Shown one piece after another: positions 21,901-36,900 of a DNA stretch of 64,000 nucleotides. The stretch lies in the NCBI GenBank assembly GCA_003342815.1, contig PTEX01000015.1:178693-242692 (forward strand). The letters are read 5' to 3'. Position 1 is the stretch's first letter. Every line of letters starts with the position of its first letter. The notes under the pieces are model-generated. The model searched no databases. It was not told the origin of the DNA and worked only from the letters and a program-made list of their open reading frames with translations. The translations under genes and the position numbers were made by a program. This stretch comes from Eudromia elegans (taxonomy: Eukaryota > Chordata > Aves > Tinamiformes > Tinamidae).

Positions 21901-24900
21901 GATACTATAATTCATATTACTCCACATTATTTTTAGCCAGATAATACACACATGCACACACTAGCTTATAAGAACACAGGGTAGCACTGAAGACATGTAA
22001 ACTGCTCACCTGTATTTGTATTTATTAGCAATAGCTACCTACAGATAAAAGGGATACAAAAAAATCTTTATATATAGCAAAGTAAAAAAACCTGTACTAT
22101 GAAATTATGCCTCTTGTTGGGAGAGGAACATATATTAAACTTTCAACACAAATGTGTGAATAAGACATTGATAGTCCTAAGTAGAGTACAGAATCTCACA
22201 TAAGCCATACAGATGGCTCCTTTGTGTACCAACAGGAGAAGAATTCCCCTAAGCCCTCAAAATTTGATTTTGAACAGGAGGGTAATAGTGGACAGAAGCA
22301 GGAATGTCAAACCACACCATTTGCATAGTGAGAGACTGTGAATCTATAGGGTAACACAGATGGTGCCAAGCCCTGTGGCAAAGTCTGAGCTACCTTCTGT
22401 GTTTGCAGAAACATAGTAGTCAATATATATTGGCTGGAAATTATTCTGAATTTGAAAGGCATATGTCTACCGGATTCCAAAAGTTATTATGCATTGAAAT
22501 GCCTCAGCAGGGCTAAAGGAGCAAAAATCTGATGCTGAAAATAATTATGGTTACACCACCTGAAACGTCTTCTGTGACAGCTGGAAGAATCACAGTAGTC
22601 ATAAACTGCTATATTGTTCTTTAGGATCAAGAAAAATCTAAATTTTACTCAAGAAAATCCTAAGAAAGATAAAACTCTTCTAAAATCTTCCTTTAAAAAA
22701 AAAAAAAAAAAAAAGAAAAAAGCTCCAGATACATGCATGCTGTAGCCAACATCTGCTTTCACTCTCACACTATAGAAGAACCAAAACCAGAAACAAAAAC
22801 CCATCTCCTAAACACCCCCAAAGTTTCAAAGATAATGAAGCTTTACAAATCAAGTGTGAAAGTTGCTTAAAATAATGCAGTCAGTCCTTCATCTGCACCA
22901 GGCTGCTTTTGCCAGATTACACTGGAAGAGCCATACCCATTCCCCTTCTCACTTAAAAGATTTCTCTATAAAAAAATAGACCACCACAGTACTAAAAAGC
23001 AAATTCGCAGACAATGATGGTACTGGTGACTAGATGACAGTGTTAGCAAGATTACCCCAATTTTTTAAAAAAATACAAACACAGACCCAGTGTGTCAAGT
23101 CTGTCCCTGTCAGTAGTTACAGAAAATGGCTACGGATGAAATGAGTAGATGGGTTGAATGCTGCCCCAAAAGGCAATGCCTCTGTTCTGAGCTGAAGGAT
23201 ATCAGTCTATCCAACATGAAAGCCCCAAAACACTGTTGATCCACCATCTGGCTGTTCTCTAGGATCCTATGAAATATCCTGACACTTCAGGTTGCTTTCT
23301 AAGATCATGCTTAGGTTTCTATCTGAAAACCAAGAGTGCACTGGGCTACTCTAACAAAAAGAAAATGGACTTATGTCATCACATACCATTAGTTTGAGGG
23401 GGCCATACTTCTTTTCCTGAGCAGCCAGAGCATTTTTAAAAGGAGTTGGCGTTCTTGGTGTTGAACCCAGCAGAGATCTTCTAATTGTAGGGGTTCTAAA
23501 ACTATTAAAGGACAGAAAAGTGTTTATGCAAAAGAATGAAGTTAGTCAAGCATTTTTAAATATCTCAATTTACACAACTGATATCATCACTACAAATCAG
23601 GAAATATTACATTACCACAAACTGGCCTCAGGTACAAATGAATTTAATTATGTTTTGCCTTGTGCAAAAAAAAAAAAAAAATGATGGCAGGTCAACTCCT
23701 GTGATGTCCAACAAGGAGGCCAATTTACATCTGCATGCAAGTTTACATGTCAGAGTTCTTTGAACTCATTCATAGTGTATGTCTAGACTAATTCCATAAT
23801 GTTCAGAAAAAAAAAAAAAAGACACTTTTATTTGAATACCATCACCCAGTTCTTAATGTAATAATCCTACCCAGCATTTTCCTTTTGATCTTTTGGTGTC
23901 ATTTCCTTGTGTAGAGGAGTTGTAATTAGAACCTTCTGCCCACAGATTGGAGTTGATGTAAATGCAGGATTTTCAAGGTTAAATTGTTCATTTCCAGAGC
24001 AAGTGTTGAAAAACTGAGAGAGGGGAAAAAAGGGGGTAAATAATAACAAAACTTTACAGCTGTTCTGAACAATGAAAAAAAAAAGTAGGACACAAATCAT
24101 ATGAAGAGGTTTTACTGACAAACTCCAATATGTTATTTAAACACTGCATGGCACTTGCCAAATTTATCAATTAAACCACATGCTTTTAAAAATACCTATT
24201 CTTTGCTTAGGTAATGAACACAAGGACAAATTAGAATTATCAAAGATATTTCTATGAGAAAGTGTAAGCTCAAACAGAACACCCACCACCACAAAAGTCA
24301 ATCATCAAAACAGAGGAGGTAGGTTATTTTAAAACTTTTTTTTAATAGCTCTACCCTTAAACAGATGTTTTATTAAGACTCCTGAACCTATTTGTTTAGA
24401 CTATAACATGTTACTCAGGAACAGATTACTTGTGATTTATAAAACATGCAGTGCAATGCTCCTAACTTAGCAATATTAAAAGGGAGACTTACCTGTGATG
24501 GAGAAAATGGTAGTGTTTTCACTGGCGTGTGCTTTAGTGCAACATTGATGGCTTCATTACATAAACCATCACTCAGTTCATTAATTGGTGATTGCCCAAC
24601 ACGCAATCTCTTTTTCTTTCTTAGGATGGTAGGTGGAGTGCTGAATTTGGTTAGGTTTGAGGTTGCTGAAAACACTGCTTCTTCCTCACCACTAATTCCA
24701 CTTGGCTTTTTGCCATCGAGCACCACACTGAACTGGCACTCTGCAGCCCTTTCGTTGTGTTGAATTCGCATTAGTTTTACTGGAGCTGGCTTGACAGGAG
24801 ATGCAACAGCCTCTGAAAGGTCAAAACTGGTGACATCGCTCCAAGCTACAGGATCCTATGAGGCAAGGTATAAAACAAGCACAAAAAGGCTTATCCAGGA

Positions 24901-27900
24901 TTGTGAAACAACATCAAAGACAATCTAACATCTCTCTACCTCCAGAAGCCATGCACCTAGTTACTCTCTTTTATCTTTTCAAAACACGTAACTAACTGAA
25001 AAATAAATTGATTCAATGTATATAAGGTAAACATTCCCAAATAATTACTTATTTAGAACAAATACCCAGACTTACAGATTCAATAAGCTCTAGTGTCTCT
25101 GCAAATTCTGGAATGGTTTGTAGAGATGACAAAACCGCATTTGCTTCCACAGCCAAATATTTGGTAGGTGAATTCTGCTGAAGACATGCACTCTGGGTCT
25201 CATCTATGCTGTAGTATTCACTTGTTTGGTCCCCAAAGCTATTTAGGGTATTCGACACACCATCTTCCATGACAAAGCCTCCAGGCCAGCTAGGCAGATT
25301 TCCAGCTTGCTAAAAAGCATGAAGCGATGCATTAGCCTTATTCAAAATTGAAAGCAAAGAAAGAGTCAGACATGGGAATAGTGTGTGGGTGGAGAAAAGT
25401 ATGTGGGAAGACCAAGTGCTTATTTCTGCATTTTCAAATATAAGTTATTTGTTTGCATGAAAGCAGTTACAGTCCTTCCTCTGCATCTACAGATTCATCA
25501 TCTCTTATCTCACTCATGTAAGGTTCAAATCCTCTCATATATGCTCTCATATAAGCATATAAGTGCTTATACTTAGTCATTATGGGTTATACTGGTTATT
25601 ATGGGCTATGTTGATACCATCTCTTATGCAAGTTTACTGGGTTCCTAAACACGAGAACATTATGAAGTTATTTTCATCGCAGCATACATTTTAAGACTAG
25701 AAATTGTTTCTAAAACATGAAATACTCCTAGTATGATCAGGCTATCTTTTAATGAAGGTTCCACACTGACTGACTCAACATTCAAATGGTTAACTTGCTT
25801 CAGTACAATGCTTAGCACTTAAGATTTTAATTTTTATTGAAAATCTAGAAATAGATTCTACAATGCAAGTAGAATGTTGCAGTGTTTCAGGAACATCTAA
25901 GGAATAGTTCAACTCCATCTGCAGTTCACTATCTGTAGAACTGTCTGTGAATTACATCAGTGGGCACTGCAGCTGTCTTGGTTAGGAGTTCAGCATTACT
26001 CAGAGCCCCATTTCTGACTAAATAAGCATCATCTGCAAATTTCCCTCCATTCCACTGCAGAACATGAATATGTTTTGTATATAAATATCTACACATTGTT
26101 TGAATTTCTGTCAAATTGGCCTTTGAACTTGCACATATTAGGTCCTGCAAACATTCAGTCAGAAGGTTCACAAAATCTAATCTGTAGCACCAGAGATAAC
26201 CTTTTGAAATCAGAGAGGACAAGGCCTATACAATTTACACTTTTCCCTGTTAATCAGATTAACACAGTTAACCTACAAAAATGAGTAGATGTTATATTGA
26301 CAAATTTTTGCTGCCTCTAGAAGATGATTAAAAATCTGGATCTAAAATTATGAATGCGTGGCCAAGAGCAGGTCACATTTCTGCTGTTTTCACTATTTAG
26401 AGAATTACACTAAAATATTTTGCCTCAAATTATATATAGATTTTTGATTTTTTTTTACAACTTCCATACTATGCTTGAGTAATTTCAGAGAGTCAGACAA
26501 AAATATCATACAAGAAATAAGCATCCATTACTTAATTGCTGAGGATTAATCTTAGTAAAGCAAATTTAAATATTTAAAGAACTGTACAATTCTTACAGAT
26601 GACACTCGTTTTCTTCTGATTTCATTCTCTGCAGACATAAGTAGCAATTCAAGTTCCTTTATTTTCTTTTCTTTATCAGGATCATCATCAATAAAAGATT
26701 GCTGAGATATTTAAGAAAAAAGTCATTATTATTATTTTTGTCTTCCCCTGACACACAATAAAAATTGTACATCAAATCTCAAATACATTTCAACAACAGC
26801 TTGCACAAATTGGGACCAGCTGTTCAAGCTGTATCACATTATGCAAAGCAGTAGTCACTTGCAGGTAAAATAACTCCAGAATTTATGAGATTGATCCGAT
26901 TTTAAAGTAATATTTATATAACTGTAAAAGCCTCCCAATATAGTCCATAAGTGTTCAGTGGGCTACAGCAGACTAACAGAAAAACACCAGGTTCCAGCTC
27001 TACTAGACATAACAGTACAAGAAGTCATGTAGAGGACTTCCTACATTTCCCAGAATTTTGAATTTGGTTATTCTCAGCAAGTCTGCAAGACAGTGTTTCA
27101 AATCAACCTTTGCTGGCAGAGCTTCTACACCAGCACCAAACAAGCCTACCACTGCTTCTATCGGAAAAGAGAGAGAACTAGCTGTTCTCTTCTCTCCTTC
27201 TATTTTTACAGTATTGCTACAAAACTAAAGAAATTGTTTAAAAAATCATGGCAAATAAGGACATATTCCATGCATTTTAAAACTAGTTATATTCCCTTTT
27301 ACAACTCCTCCTGTTTTAAAGAGAATTTCTATTAGCACAATGTATCTTAAACTTCCCTTTAAGGGGCAGTCTGAGGTGTCAAAGGCCACGTGAGGCTTTA
27401 TTGTGATTTGCAAGCTTGATGAATTCTATTCCCAGTATAGAAGTGGAGAGAGGGAGAACCCAGTAAGAACTCCCTCTGCAGCATATGAAAAGACAAACTG
27501 TACAGCGAAACTTAAGGTAAGGCACAGGCTTCTGCCAAATGCCTGTAGCGCATCTAGCTCGGACAAACTATTTCCGCCCTGTATCTAAAGAATAATTTTA
27601 GTAAATCCAAATTCACAACAATTCTTCCAGAAGATCATATCACAAATCAAGATCTCTTTGCAGTCTGCAACACTTGGAGTCTGGCACTTCCAATTCCAAG
27701 TGAGCCAGTACCACCAACAATGGAAAATGTTGGTGGAAATGAAAACTAAAATAGTCAATAATGTTCTTTTTGCTTTAATACTTAAATATTTATAGCAATG
27801 CAAAACAGCATATTTGAGTGACAGAGGTTTATCACAAAGAAAAAAAACACACTGAACACAAAAGTAGAGTCAAATATAAATCAAAGTATGTTATTCTAAC

Positions 27901-30900
27901 TGAATCTTTCAGGTGGAGTTGTATTATTGCACGGATAAGGAAATAAAATCTTGCCATTAAGTATCATAGAAGCTTGGTAATGCAAACTAGTCATAATTCT
28001 AACATGAAATTTAATTAGTAGACATTTTTTAAAGCTATAATTGTCAAATATAACCATAACCATTACACATACTTACATACCCCACACAACATATCACATC
28101 CTGCCATGTCATCTTATAAAGCTCTCTTATGAGAACAACACAGATCCACCTGCAGCACTGAGGTCCATGAAGACAGCTCCTGCTTAGAACTCTCATTTAA
28201 GTAGTAAAAGCTATTTACAAATAGAGGAATGCTTATGTAAATTTAATGAATAAAAAAAAGGAAAACATTTTAACAATAGGGTTTTTTTAACTCTTCATAA
28301 TACACCATAATACAAAGCAGATTTTGTTCACTAACAATACCCAGTAACAACTTACCTGAATTAAGTTGGAAGAGGCTGAAGCATGTTCCAGACAGCTCCC
28401 TTCTGCTGATGTATACTGGTATGCTGGAATCTAAGAGACACACATCACTTTATATATTCTAAAAAAAGGACTCTGTAAGATCATCTCTAGATACCATACT
28501 TATATACACTTACTGAAGTTTAAAAATCTCTAAAATATTTTCCTTTGTATTGTGGTAACATAATAGATTTTTTAAAAAAAGTCACCACAATCACCACCAC
28601 CACCAAAAAGTAATTTCTATTTCCAAACCCAATGAATGATTCCAAACTGGGAAATTCTAATTATCATGGATTTAGAACTTACATGTGTCTGAACGGGTAT
28701 GTAAAACTGACTCTGAGTTTGCACATGTTCCATAGTTGCACAAGGTTTGTGTTGAAATTTGGAAGAACTAGCTCTTTCGGATTTTATACCATCTTGTAGA
28801 TATCCTTCCTGTTCCACCTTTCTTCTCATTGTTGAGTTCCAATGATTTTTAATGGAATTATCTGTCCTAAAATGAAAGTGCACAAAAAAAAAAAAAAAAA
28901 AAAAAAGGGTTCTTCATATCTCAAAGTTCAACATATGGCAGTTTGCAGAGTTTGTACAGTAGATTAATCCAAAGCCACAAATCCAGGCAGCTGGAGCAGC
29001 TTTGACTGACACTTCCATAATCAGTGGTTTCTTTGCAGTTACTGAAAAGCTGCTTTTTTAAAATAGTCTTCCACACAAATTTTAAGTCTGAAGGAAATTT
29101 AAAAGTAAATGAGAAATCCTTTGTTCTGGCTGTTATTACAAACAAGAACCCTTTTTCTTGGCTACTTCAAAAACAGCCTTTCACTCTGTCTTGCTATATC
29201 ATTTTATCCTCTTCACATCTCTTAGAAACGTGCAGGAGAACATTAAGCTTCCCCACTCACCCTACTGTCCTGCAGCATAGTAAGGGTGATGTGGCTAATG
29301 TTTGCCACTAGAGAACATCTCTTCTAAAATGACAGCCTGCATTCCCAGCTCCTCAAGTAGCTTGTGCAGCTTTGTGGAAGAATATCCCACCATCTCCTGG
29401 TGCCCCAATCTTGTATTGGGAAAGCAGACATGGCAAAGACTATTCTCTTGGAAAGAGAAGGCCTGCAGTTCAGGAAACATGCTGAAATCACTTTTAACAC
29501 TACACAAACACTATGGTAAGAGAATGCATGTATTAATACAAGATTACTTTCAGTGTCACAGAGAGATATACAAAAATAAAGAATGGGGCTTAAAGCCTAT
29601 CTATATTTAAATTCAACTCCAAGAGATATTTTCCCTTTTCATCTCCCTATTGTCAAATTCTTCACAAATCCCTCAGTCAAGGATCCAATTTTTAGGCAGG
29701 GGTCACTTTGGATTTACTTTCACTTAGTTACTTAGTGAATTGTGAATGCCTCTGTCCCTAAATCCTCCCTGAAGTCTCCTTCAGATTCAGTCCATTCCCT
29801 TACTATTCCTCCAAAGGATTTCCAGCAAGTTATAAATTCAGTAACTAATCAAAATGTTAAGTTTTTAGACATAGATCCCAAAGGGCTCTCTCCCCCCATA
29901 ATAAAAGCTGACATTCCTTAGGCAGAGATAGAGGCAAGACAGTCACCTCTTGAACATACAAGTAGGATTCGGAGGGACCAGGTTACCACTGAATTTCAGT
30001 TAATAACGTAACGCTAAAAGTTTCATTAAACTCTTTACACACTGAAGTTTATTTTCTACAGCACATATATTGGCAATCACTCTTAAAGCAAACATAAGCA
30101 GAACGATATATGCAGTTCATTCTTGGTTCTCTACATTTTAACCAACTGATTTTGCAATGAATGACTCCCAAGTCTAGGCTTTGAAGGTTACTAACAGAGC
30201 AAATGTCCAATTTTATGAAGTGTTCCACAACACTCCTCCCAAAACTTCTGAGTTTAAATCAAAAATAAAGTCACTTCAAATATATATTATTGAAGGCACT
30301 TTAATACACAATTGTAGCACAGCGATAGGGCAGACTATTCCATTCTTACTCGCAGTTAGTACCCTGCTACAGGATTTTCACCTATTGGAAATCAGATGAT
30401 TACAAGTTAGGAATTTGAAGGAACCTGCAAGGTGTTGGAGATTTATTGTTGATTTTCTGTTCTAGATTTTTAAGAACATAGAGACAAACGCTCAAGACTT
30501 GCAACAGATGGTTGTTTCAGTATCTACCAAGCTACGATGGCTTGAAGTTCAACAGGTGTTCTTTAACAAATGATCTGGAAATACTTGTGTAATGCCTGCT
30601 TTCCATAATCCAATATTTAATACAAATAAAGTTGAAAAGCACCTTCCAGGAAGAAGCTTCGCAATTTCAGCCCATCGGTTTCCCAGACGCTTGTGAGCTT
30701 CATAGATTATCCTGTCCTCTTCTTCTGTCCATGAAGACTTCTTTACCTCAGGATTAAGATGGTTATGCCATCTCTCTCTGCACTGCTTGCCTATTCTTCC
30801 CTTCAAGTGTTTTGCAATTAAAGACCAGCGCTTTGGACCATACTTCTGAACTAATTCAATAACCTAGAAGACAGAGGAAAGTATGTTAGAATTCCAAAAT

Positions 30901-33900
30901 GTAATTTTTCTAAAGACTAAGGAAACCGATAAACTCGTGTTTTTTAATAGGATTTTAACAGTCAATTTGGCAAGAACTAGCCCTATAGAGACAGGTGGTT
31001 ATGTGGGTTTGTTTATTTTTGTTTGTTAGCTACTTTTGAAGAAACGAAAGCAATTATTACACTCTAAAGCTCTGGGGTTAGTATATACTGATGAACATTT
31101 GTTTTTTGCAAACTTCAGCACCCCCATCATACATTACAAAGATTGACACTAGCAAATATGCACACATTAAAAAAAACAAAAACTAGAACAAAACACACTA
31201 TCAACACACAACCCAGAACACTTTCTCTCGCAGCTTCCATCTTTGTTTCTTTTCAGTTTTATTTCACATTATATAAACATTTTTTCCTTGAAAGACTGAT
31301 GAGAGCTATCAAATAACATATTAAGCAAACCACATTCACAATTTTACAAATACTAGTTTGAAACAGCTTAGCTTAGACTTAAACAATGGAAACAAGCAGC
31401 CTATGCCAAATATCCTAACTGAAAGCTAAATGCATGTGCCCCTAAAGTGCAGTCTTGGTTTTGTAGGAAAAGAGGTGCAATGTGAATTTAAAAAAAAAAA
31501 AAAAAAAAAAAAGTGGAGAATGAAATTTAAAAAGCTATTTAATAGTAGAGCACAAACAAATATTCCCCCTTCCCAACCTCTATAGGTCTGGTGGGTTTGA
31601 GGAAGAAAAAAAGATGTAAATGACACCTTTGATCTTTAGTGCCAGAAAGAGGTATCCTCTACTTGGTGATCCAGAACAGTTCTGCTAGCAATCCGAGCAA
31701 AGAGAAATGAAACGCTCGAGCAGGCCAGACATGCCATTTACTTAAGAGCAGCTGCACTTTTACTCTGCATAATATAATGTAATTATCTGCATCACAGGAT
31801 ATGACAAGCACAATGTGTAGGGATGAGGTCACAGAAAATCTTCACATACTCTTACCAGTCAGACATCACTTTAACCTTTTTTTTTTTTTATTAACTATAG
31901 TTAAAGAACAGTATCAATGAGCTTTCATTACCCTCTGATCTTCTTCTTTAGTCCAGGGACCTTTAATGAGTTCTGGATTTAGTACCTTCTGCCATCGATG
32001 CTGACACTGAAAATCTGAACGATTCTGCAATAGTTTTAGAAGACCAAATTGACCTGTTAAAACTCTTAGCTACAAAAACATGCATGTATTAGCTAGCAAT
32101 GACTACAGCTTTGTTAAGCCTGTGTACCAAATGAAGAAATTACCATGCTACAGTGAAGTTAAAAATGGTAGTCTGTAAGATCAAAAAAACCTACTCACAA
32201 GCAGGCATTTTATGTTTAAAAGAACACAACAACGTGTTCTAAAACATCAATTCCCAATAAAGACAAGCCATAAAAGGGCAAATTTAACACAGCGAACAAC
32301 TATTTCAAATTTTCAATGGAAGAACAAGTTTGAAATCATGACCTTGCAATGTTTTACCTTTAATTCAAATTATTTACTTTCAAAATCATTTCAGGTCTGC
32401 CTTAGCTATGAAAAACTGAAAGAGAAAACATGTTGCATTCCCCTCTCTGTGTCATTTTTAGGCCAACTTTACTTTTCAGGGCAAGATGGAAGGAAGGCTC
32501 ATTTGTAACCAGTCCAAAAACAAGACGGAGTTCTGAAAAGATGACAGTTTCTAAATGTCTTTATTTTGAATTATTAGCAAGTATAGTTGGCTTTTCTGGC
32601 AGAACAATATCAGGAGGAACAAGGTAAGTGCTACCTGTGCCCACCTTTATCTGTCTTTGCAAAGAGCAACTTGGTCTTCCAAGCATGTTTCTCATGATGG
32701 TTGGGTAGGCTCTTTTCAACCTAAGCACACTTGAACAGTATTTTGTTTCTCTTCTCTGCAGCCTAGTTCCTATTCCCATCTCTACCATTGTTTAATTCCA
32801 CCTTTGTAACAGGATAGGAACAAAGGTAACAAAGGTGGAGGAATCCCAGTAAGCATGCCAAGTTAAAACTGATTCTATCCTCAATTTCATAATTAAGAAA
32901 AAGCTTCCTATCTTGGGCTCAATGGCAGGGGGAGTATGCAACGTTTTTCATCCCATTTTGTCATAATATGTCTACTTCCTTCCCCACTTGTCTCCAAATG
33001 TGTTTTCAGCTGAGGGACTTAATAATTTATACATATGTATATACACACATACACACCATTTAGATTTCTTAAATGCAACTGTTAACTACACCGGTAGCTC
33101 AGTATCACTGAGAGTAACAAAAAAAAGCAATATAATTGCAAAAATATGACAGGAACAAACAAAAAATGCACTTCAGCTTTTATAAATCAAATTTATTTGT
33201 ACCTAGCTGCACATGTATTTTATTCAACCATGTCATTCCATTCAATTTTAAGATTAACAGAAGTTTTTAAATCTTCTGATTTCTGACATGTAAATATTTT
33301 ACACCAATTTTAAGTAAGGACTTCATTCCTTTTTTACAGTCTAGCTATACTTTTATAGTGGTAGTATTTTGTAACATTTAATTAGAAGATAAAGAAATCA
33401 ACATAGGTATTTTCTCCCAGGTCAACTCATATGATGGTTTTCCTAGCTGAAGAATCATTTAGTGATGGAACGAGTAAAGGAGTTGTGGCTTCAAACTCCT
33501 CCATGGAACACTAAAGGATGCAACCGACAAAAGTAGGTATACAATCCAGAATTGACAGCAAATATAGGTACACGTATATGTAAGTGTATCGGCATTTGGG
33601 GATCATTTCAGATCGTCATTTACTTTTCAGTTTCAGTCTGAACTGACTGTCTCAAGTCTGAGCTTAGTCTTAAAGTCTGAGCTAGATTTCAAATTGAAAT
33701 TATAAGCACCCTTTGAAATAGTCTTGTCTAGTAATTGTTTCTGACTTCTCTACCAGCTATTTCCAAACACATGATCAAAATATAGAAATATTGAAAGGAA
33801 ACTTAACTGAAAAAGAGATTCACACTTACTTGTAGATGACTAGCAATGAAAGTCCAATCATCTGTACCATTTTGCTCTACCAGTTTCTTCAGCTTTTCAT

Positions 33901-36900
33901 CCTGTTAAGACAACCTCAGCCAATAAGTATATATGTTATCCCAACCCAGCACTAAATAACAACACACTCCAGCACATTTCCAGTATCACATAGGAAAGAA
34001 ACTAAAGCAAAAAGTGTTACCTCATCACGTGTCCATTTCACCCGGTTACATATCTTCTTCAGTCCTTTTTGCTGTGGTACTTCATAGTCATGATCTGCAT
34101 ATTGAAGTTCTTCGTCATCTTCCTCACTACACAGAAGAGCAGAAGAGTGAAGACAGAAGTAGGGTTTAAGATAATGCTGAATAAGTTATCTTTTTCTTTT
34201 TAATTACTGATATTTGATGATAAATATTCACGGTTTTCTCCCCCCAGCAGCATACATTACTCTAAAATAACATACATAATTTGCAGGAACTTAAAATCTG
34301 TCTCTAGAACACTCCCTATATCAACATTCCCCATATCAAAAGAAAAGAACTGGTTTAACTTGCAAGATCATGTAATCTTGCAAAATGATCAAGATCATAT
34401 GCAAGACACAGACAGACTAGTCATTTTAAGTCAAGGCTTAATTCCAAAGCAAAAGCTATTTCTTAAAGTTCATGGTTTTGGACCATATTTATGAATCCTA
34501 CTTCAATTTTAAACAAATGAGTATATAAGATAGAGAAGGTACACACTGCAAATCTTGTGTCATGGAGAGCTTTCAGTCTGAATAGGCTAGGATTAGGAAT
34601 CCTGTTTAGGAATAAGTAAAATTGTTGCCTTTATTAAACCTTAACTTCAAGAAATGCATTGAGAGACCCTTGTCAATTATGTTGCATCCTAACAACTGAG
34701 GAAAACATCTTCTGAATTCTATTTTTTTAAAAAAATACAATAATTCTATTCATCTATTTTAACCCATTAGTTCTATAAATCCTGGCTTTAAAAAAAGTCC
34801 AAACGCTAAACATCAGCATAAATTCTACATTTAACACACAGTGAAAACAGAAATCAGCATTTCATATCTCAACTGGGCCCAAGCCTTTTCCACTCCAATC
34901 TGCAGCTAGAAACTTGCAGAGGAATACTCATCTTTTAACAGTGTAGGAAAGAGGATATCCTGTGAAACATATGCCTGCCAGGGGACTACAAAAGGGCCAC
35001 AGATGGAAAACCAGGAGCATTTTTGTTTGGGGGAGTGGGGTTGTGTTCTGAGAGGAGCGAGGGGTAACTAGCCATGGAAAAGAATATGAATGAGAATAAT
35101 TCAGTGTCAGCCTGAGATTTTAAGCAGGCTCTTGCCCTGAGCGGGAGCACTGCTTTACAATGTTACAGGAACTAGAAGCCCTGGTTCTTCCTGGCTGAGG
35201 GATTTCTGTCTTCCATGCCAGGACCTGCCAATAGGAGAGGCCCGGAAGGCAGGTAACCCCCACATTCCTTCCTCCCTCCACCTGCTGCTGCTCATGCACA
35301 GCAAAGGTCGCCTGGAAGCAGGACTGCAGTTTGCCCCAGGAATGCAGTTTGCCCTAGGACTCGTTAGCCCCAGAGGGAGCCTGGGCCCAGCAGCGGGAAG
35401 GGCAGGTCCCGCTGCATGGGTTATAGCTGAGACACACAGAGGAGACTCACATCTGGATACACAGCTTTAACTGAAAGGAATTTCACACTGTAATCTAATT
35501 TATATGCACTTTGTTATCAGTATAAAAGAACTTTATAAATATCATCAGTTTATATTTCAAGAGAAAATAATTCTCAGACTTGGAAGTTACTTCTCCTCCT
35601 CAAAACCAGAGGTAGGTAAATGACCACACAGCAACAGATTTAAATCAGTGTTGCTGTCACACAAACAGATTTGAAGGCAGACCTCTAAATCATTTAAAAC
35701 ACACACTATGTACTTGAAAGGGTTACCAAGACATAGGGCATGCCCAGCTCTTGCAGATCTGATATATTTAACATTGCTTTTGCATCTACCACAGCACTCC
35801 CAGGGATTCTGCCTCCTCAGCTTCGAGATGCGGTGGCAGCAGTTGAACACACAAATACAAAAGCTCTCAGCAGTCACTACCACACAAGACAAATTTGTCC
35901 AAAGGTCATCCCCAAGTTCTTCCCAGCACTTGCTTTGAGAGTGGGGGCAGGAAAAGCAGCAAGGCTCTGTAAAACAGTGACTTGGGGGGAATCTATATTA
36001 AGTGGCTTAAGACTTAATAAAATAGGATTTAGGCTCACAGGTAGCTAAGTCTTCCTTTCCCCTTCTCCTCTTTTCAGTCCCATATTCCACAGGCTCTTGT
36101 CTATGGAGCGTATTGTAGTATCATAATCCAGTTTTACCTCAAATTAAACTCCACCCCAAATAAACCACATGATTTACTTGGAAGTAAAACTTGGCCTTGT
36201 GGTTAAGCTCTTTGTCAACATGTTCTCCTCACCCAGCCACACAACGGACCATATCAAGAACTGAATCTTAGTTTATGTGAACAAGGTATGGGGAAAGTGC
36301 CACAACGTTTGAATAAGATAATGTAAAATACTGTACGAGTGTATTCTTTTCCAAATTATAACAGTGACATTAGTTTAATTTTCACTCAATCACCACCTGC
36401 TAAACATGCCAGGTTTTATATGAGACTGGTTTAAATAAGCAAATAAGCAAGATTAAAAAAAAAAAAAAAAAAAGGAAATGACAATTCAAGATTAACCAAT
36501 CATTATTTCTTAAAAAAAAAAAAAAACAAACTTAAAAACATAAGCGCTTAACCTTAGATCACCTGTAGATCTGCACAAAAATGAAGAGATGGAATTTAAA
36601 TTTGTTCTTGCCTTTAATTACTACTCAGCATCTTGCTGATACAGAAATCTTTTCTAATTCGTATTAGGTTATTTATACATTGTTGTTTCTTGATCAAATT
36701 TTTTAATGTACGACTACCTGTCTTGCTCTTCCAAGTTAAGCATACAGTCATTTGAGGTATAAGGTAGGACACCTAAACTCAGTGATCACATCCACATGGT
36801 ACAAAAGCTCTTGCAGCTTCACCAAACCCCTAGGCTGACAAGAAGGACTGGACTCAAAGTCATTTTTATGTTTCATTTGAGGCAAAGCCTTTTATGCAGT

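Noticed and set aside
23495..23501. Second AG as the only acceptor of MYBL1 exon 12
   Set aside because: Using the upstream AG restores the Phe-Arg found in mammalian A-MYB, so 23501 is the main choice; the second is kept only as a possible alternative.
30549..30642. Extension of MYBL1 exon 5 into the following intron
   Set aside because: The frame is open only by chance; a GT donor at 30642-30641 and phase agreement with exon 6 set the exon end.
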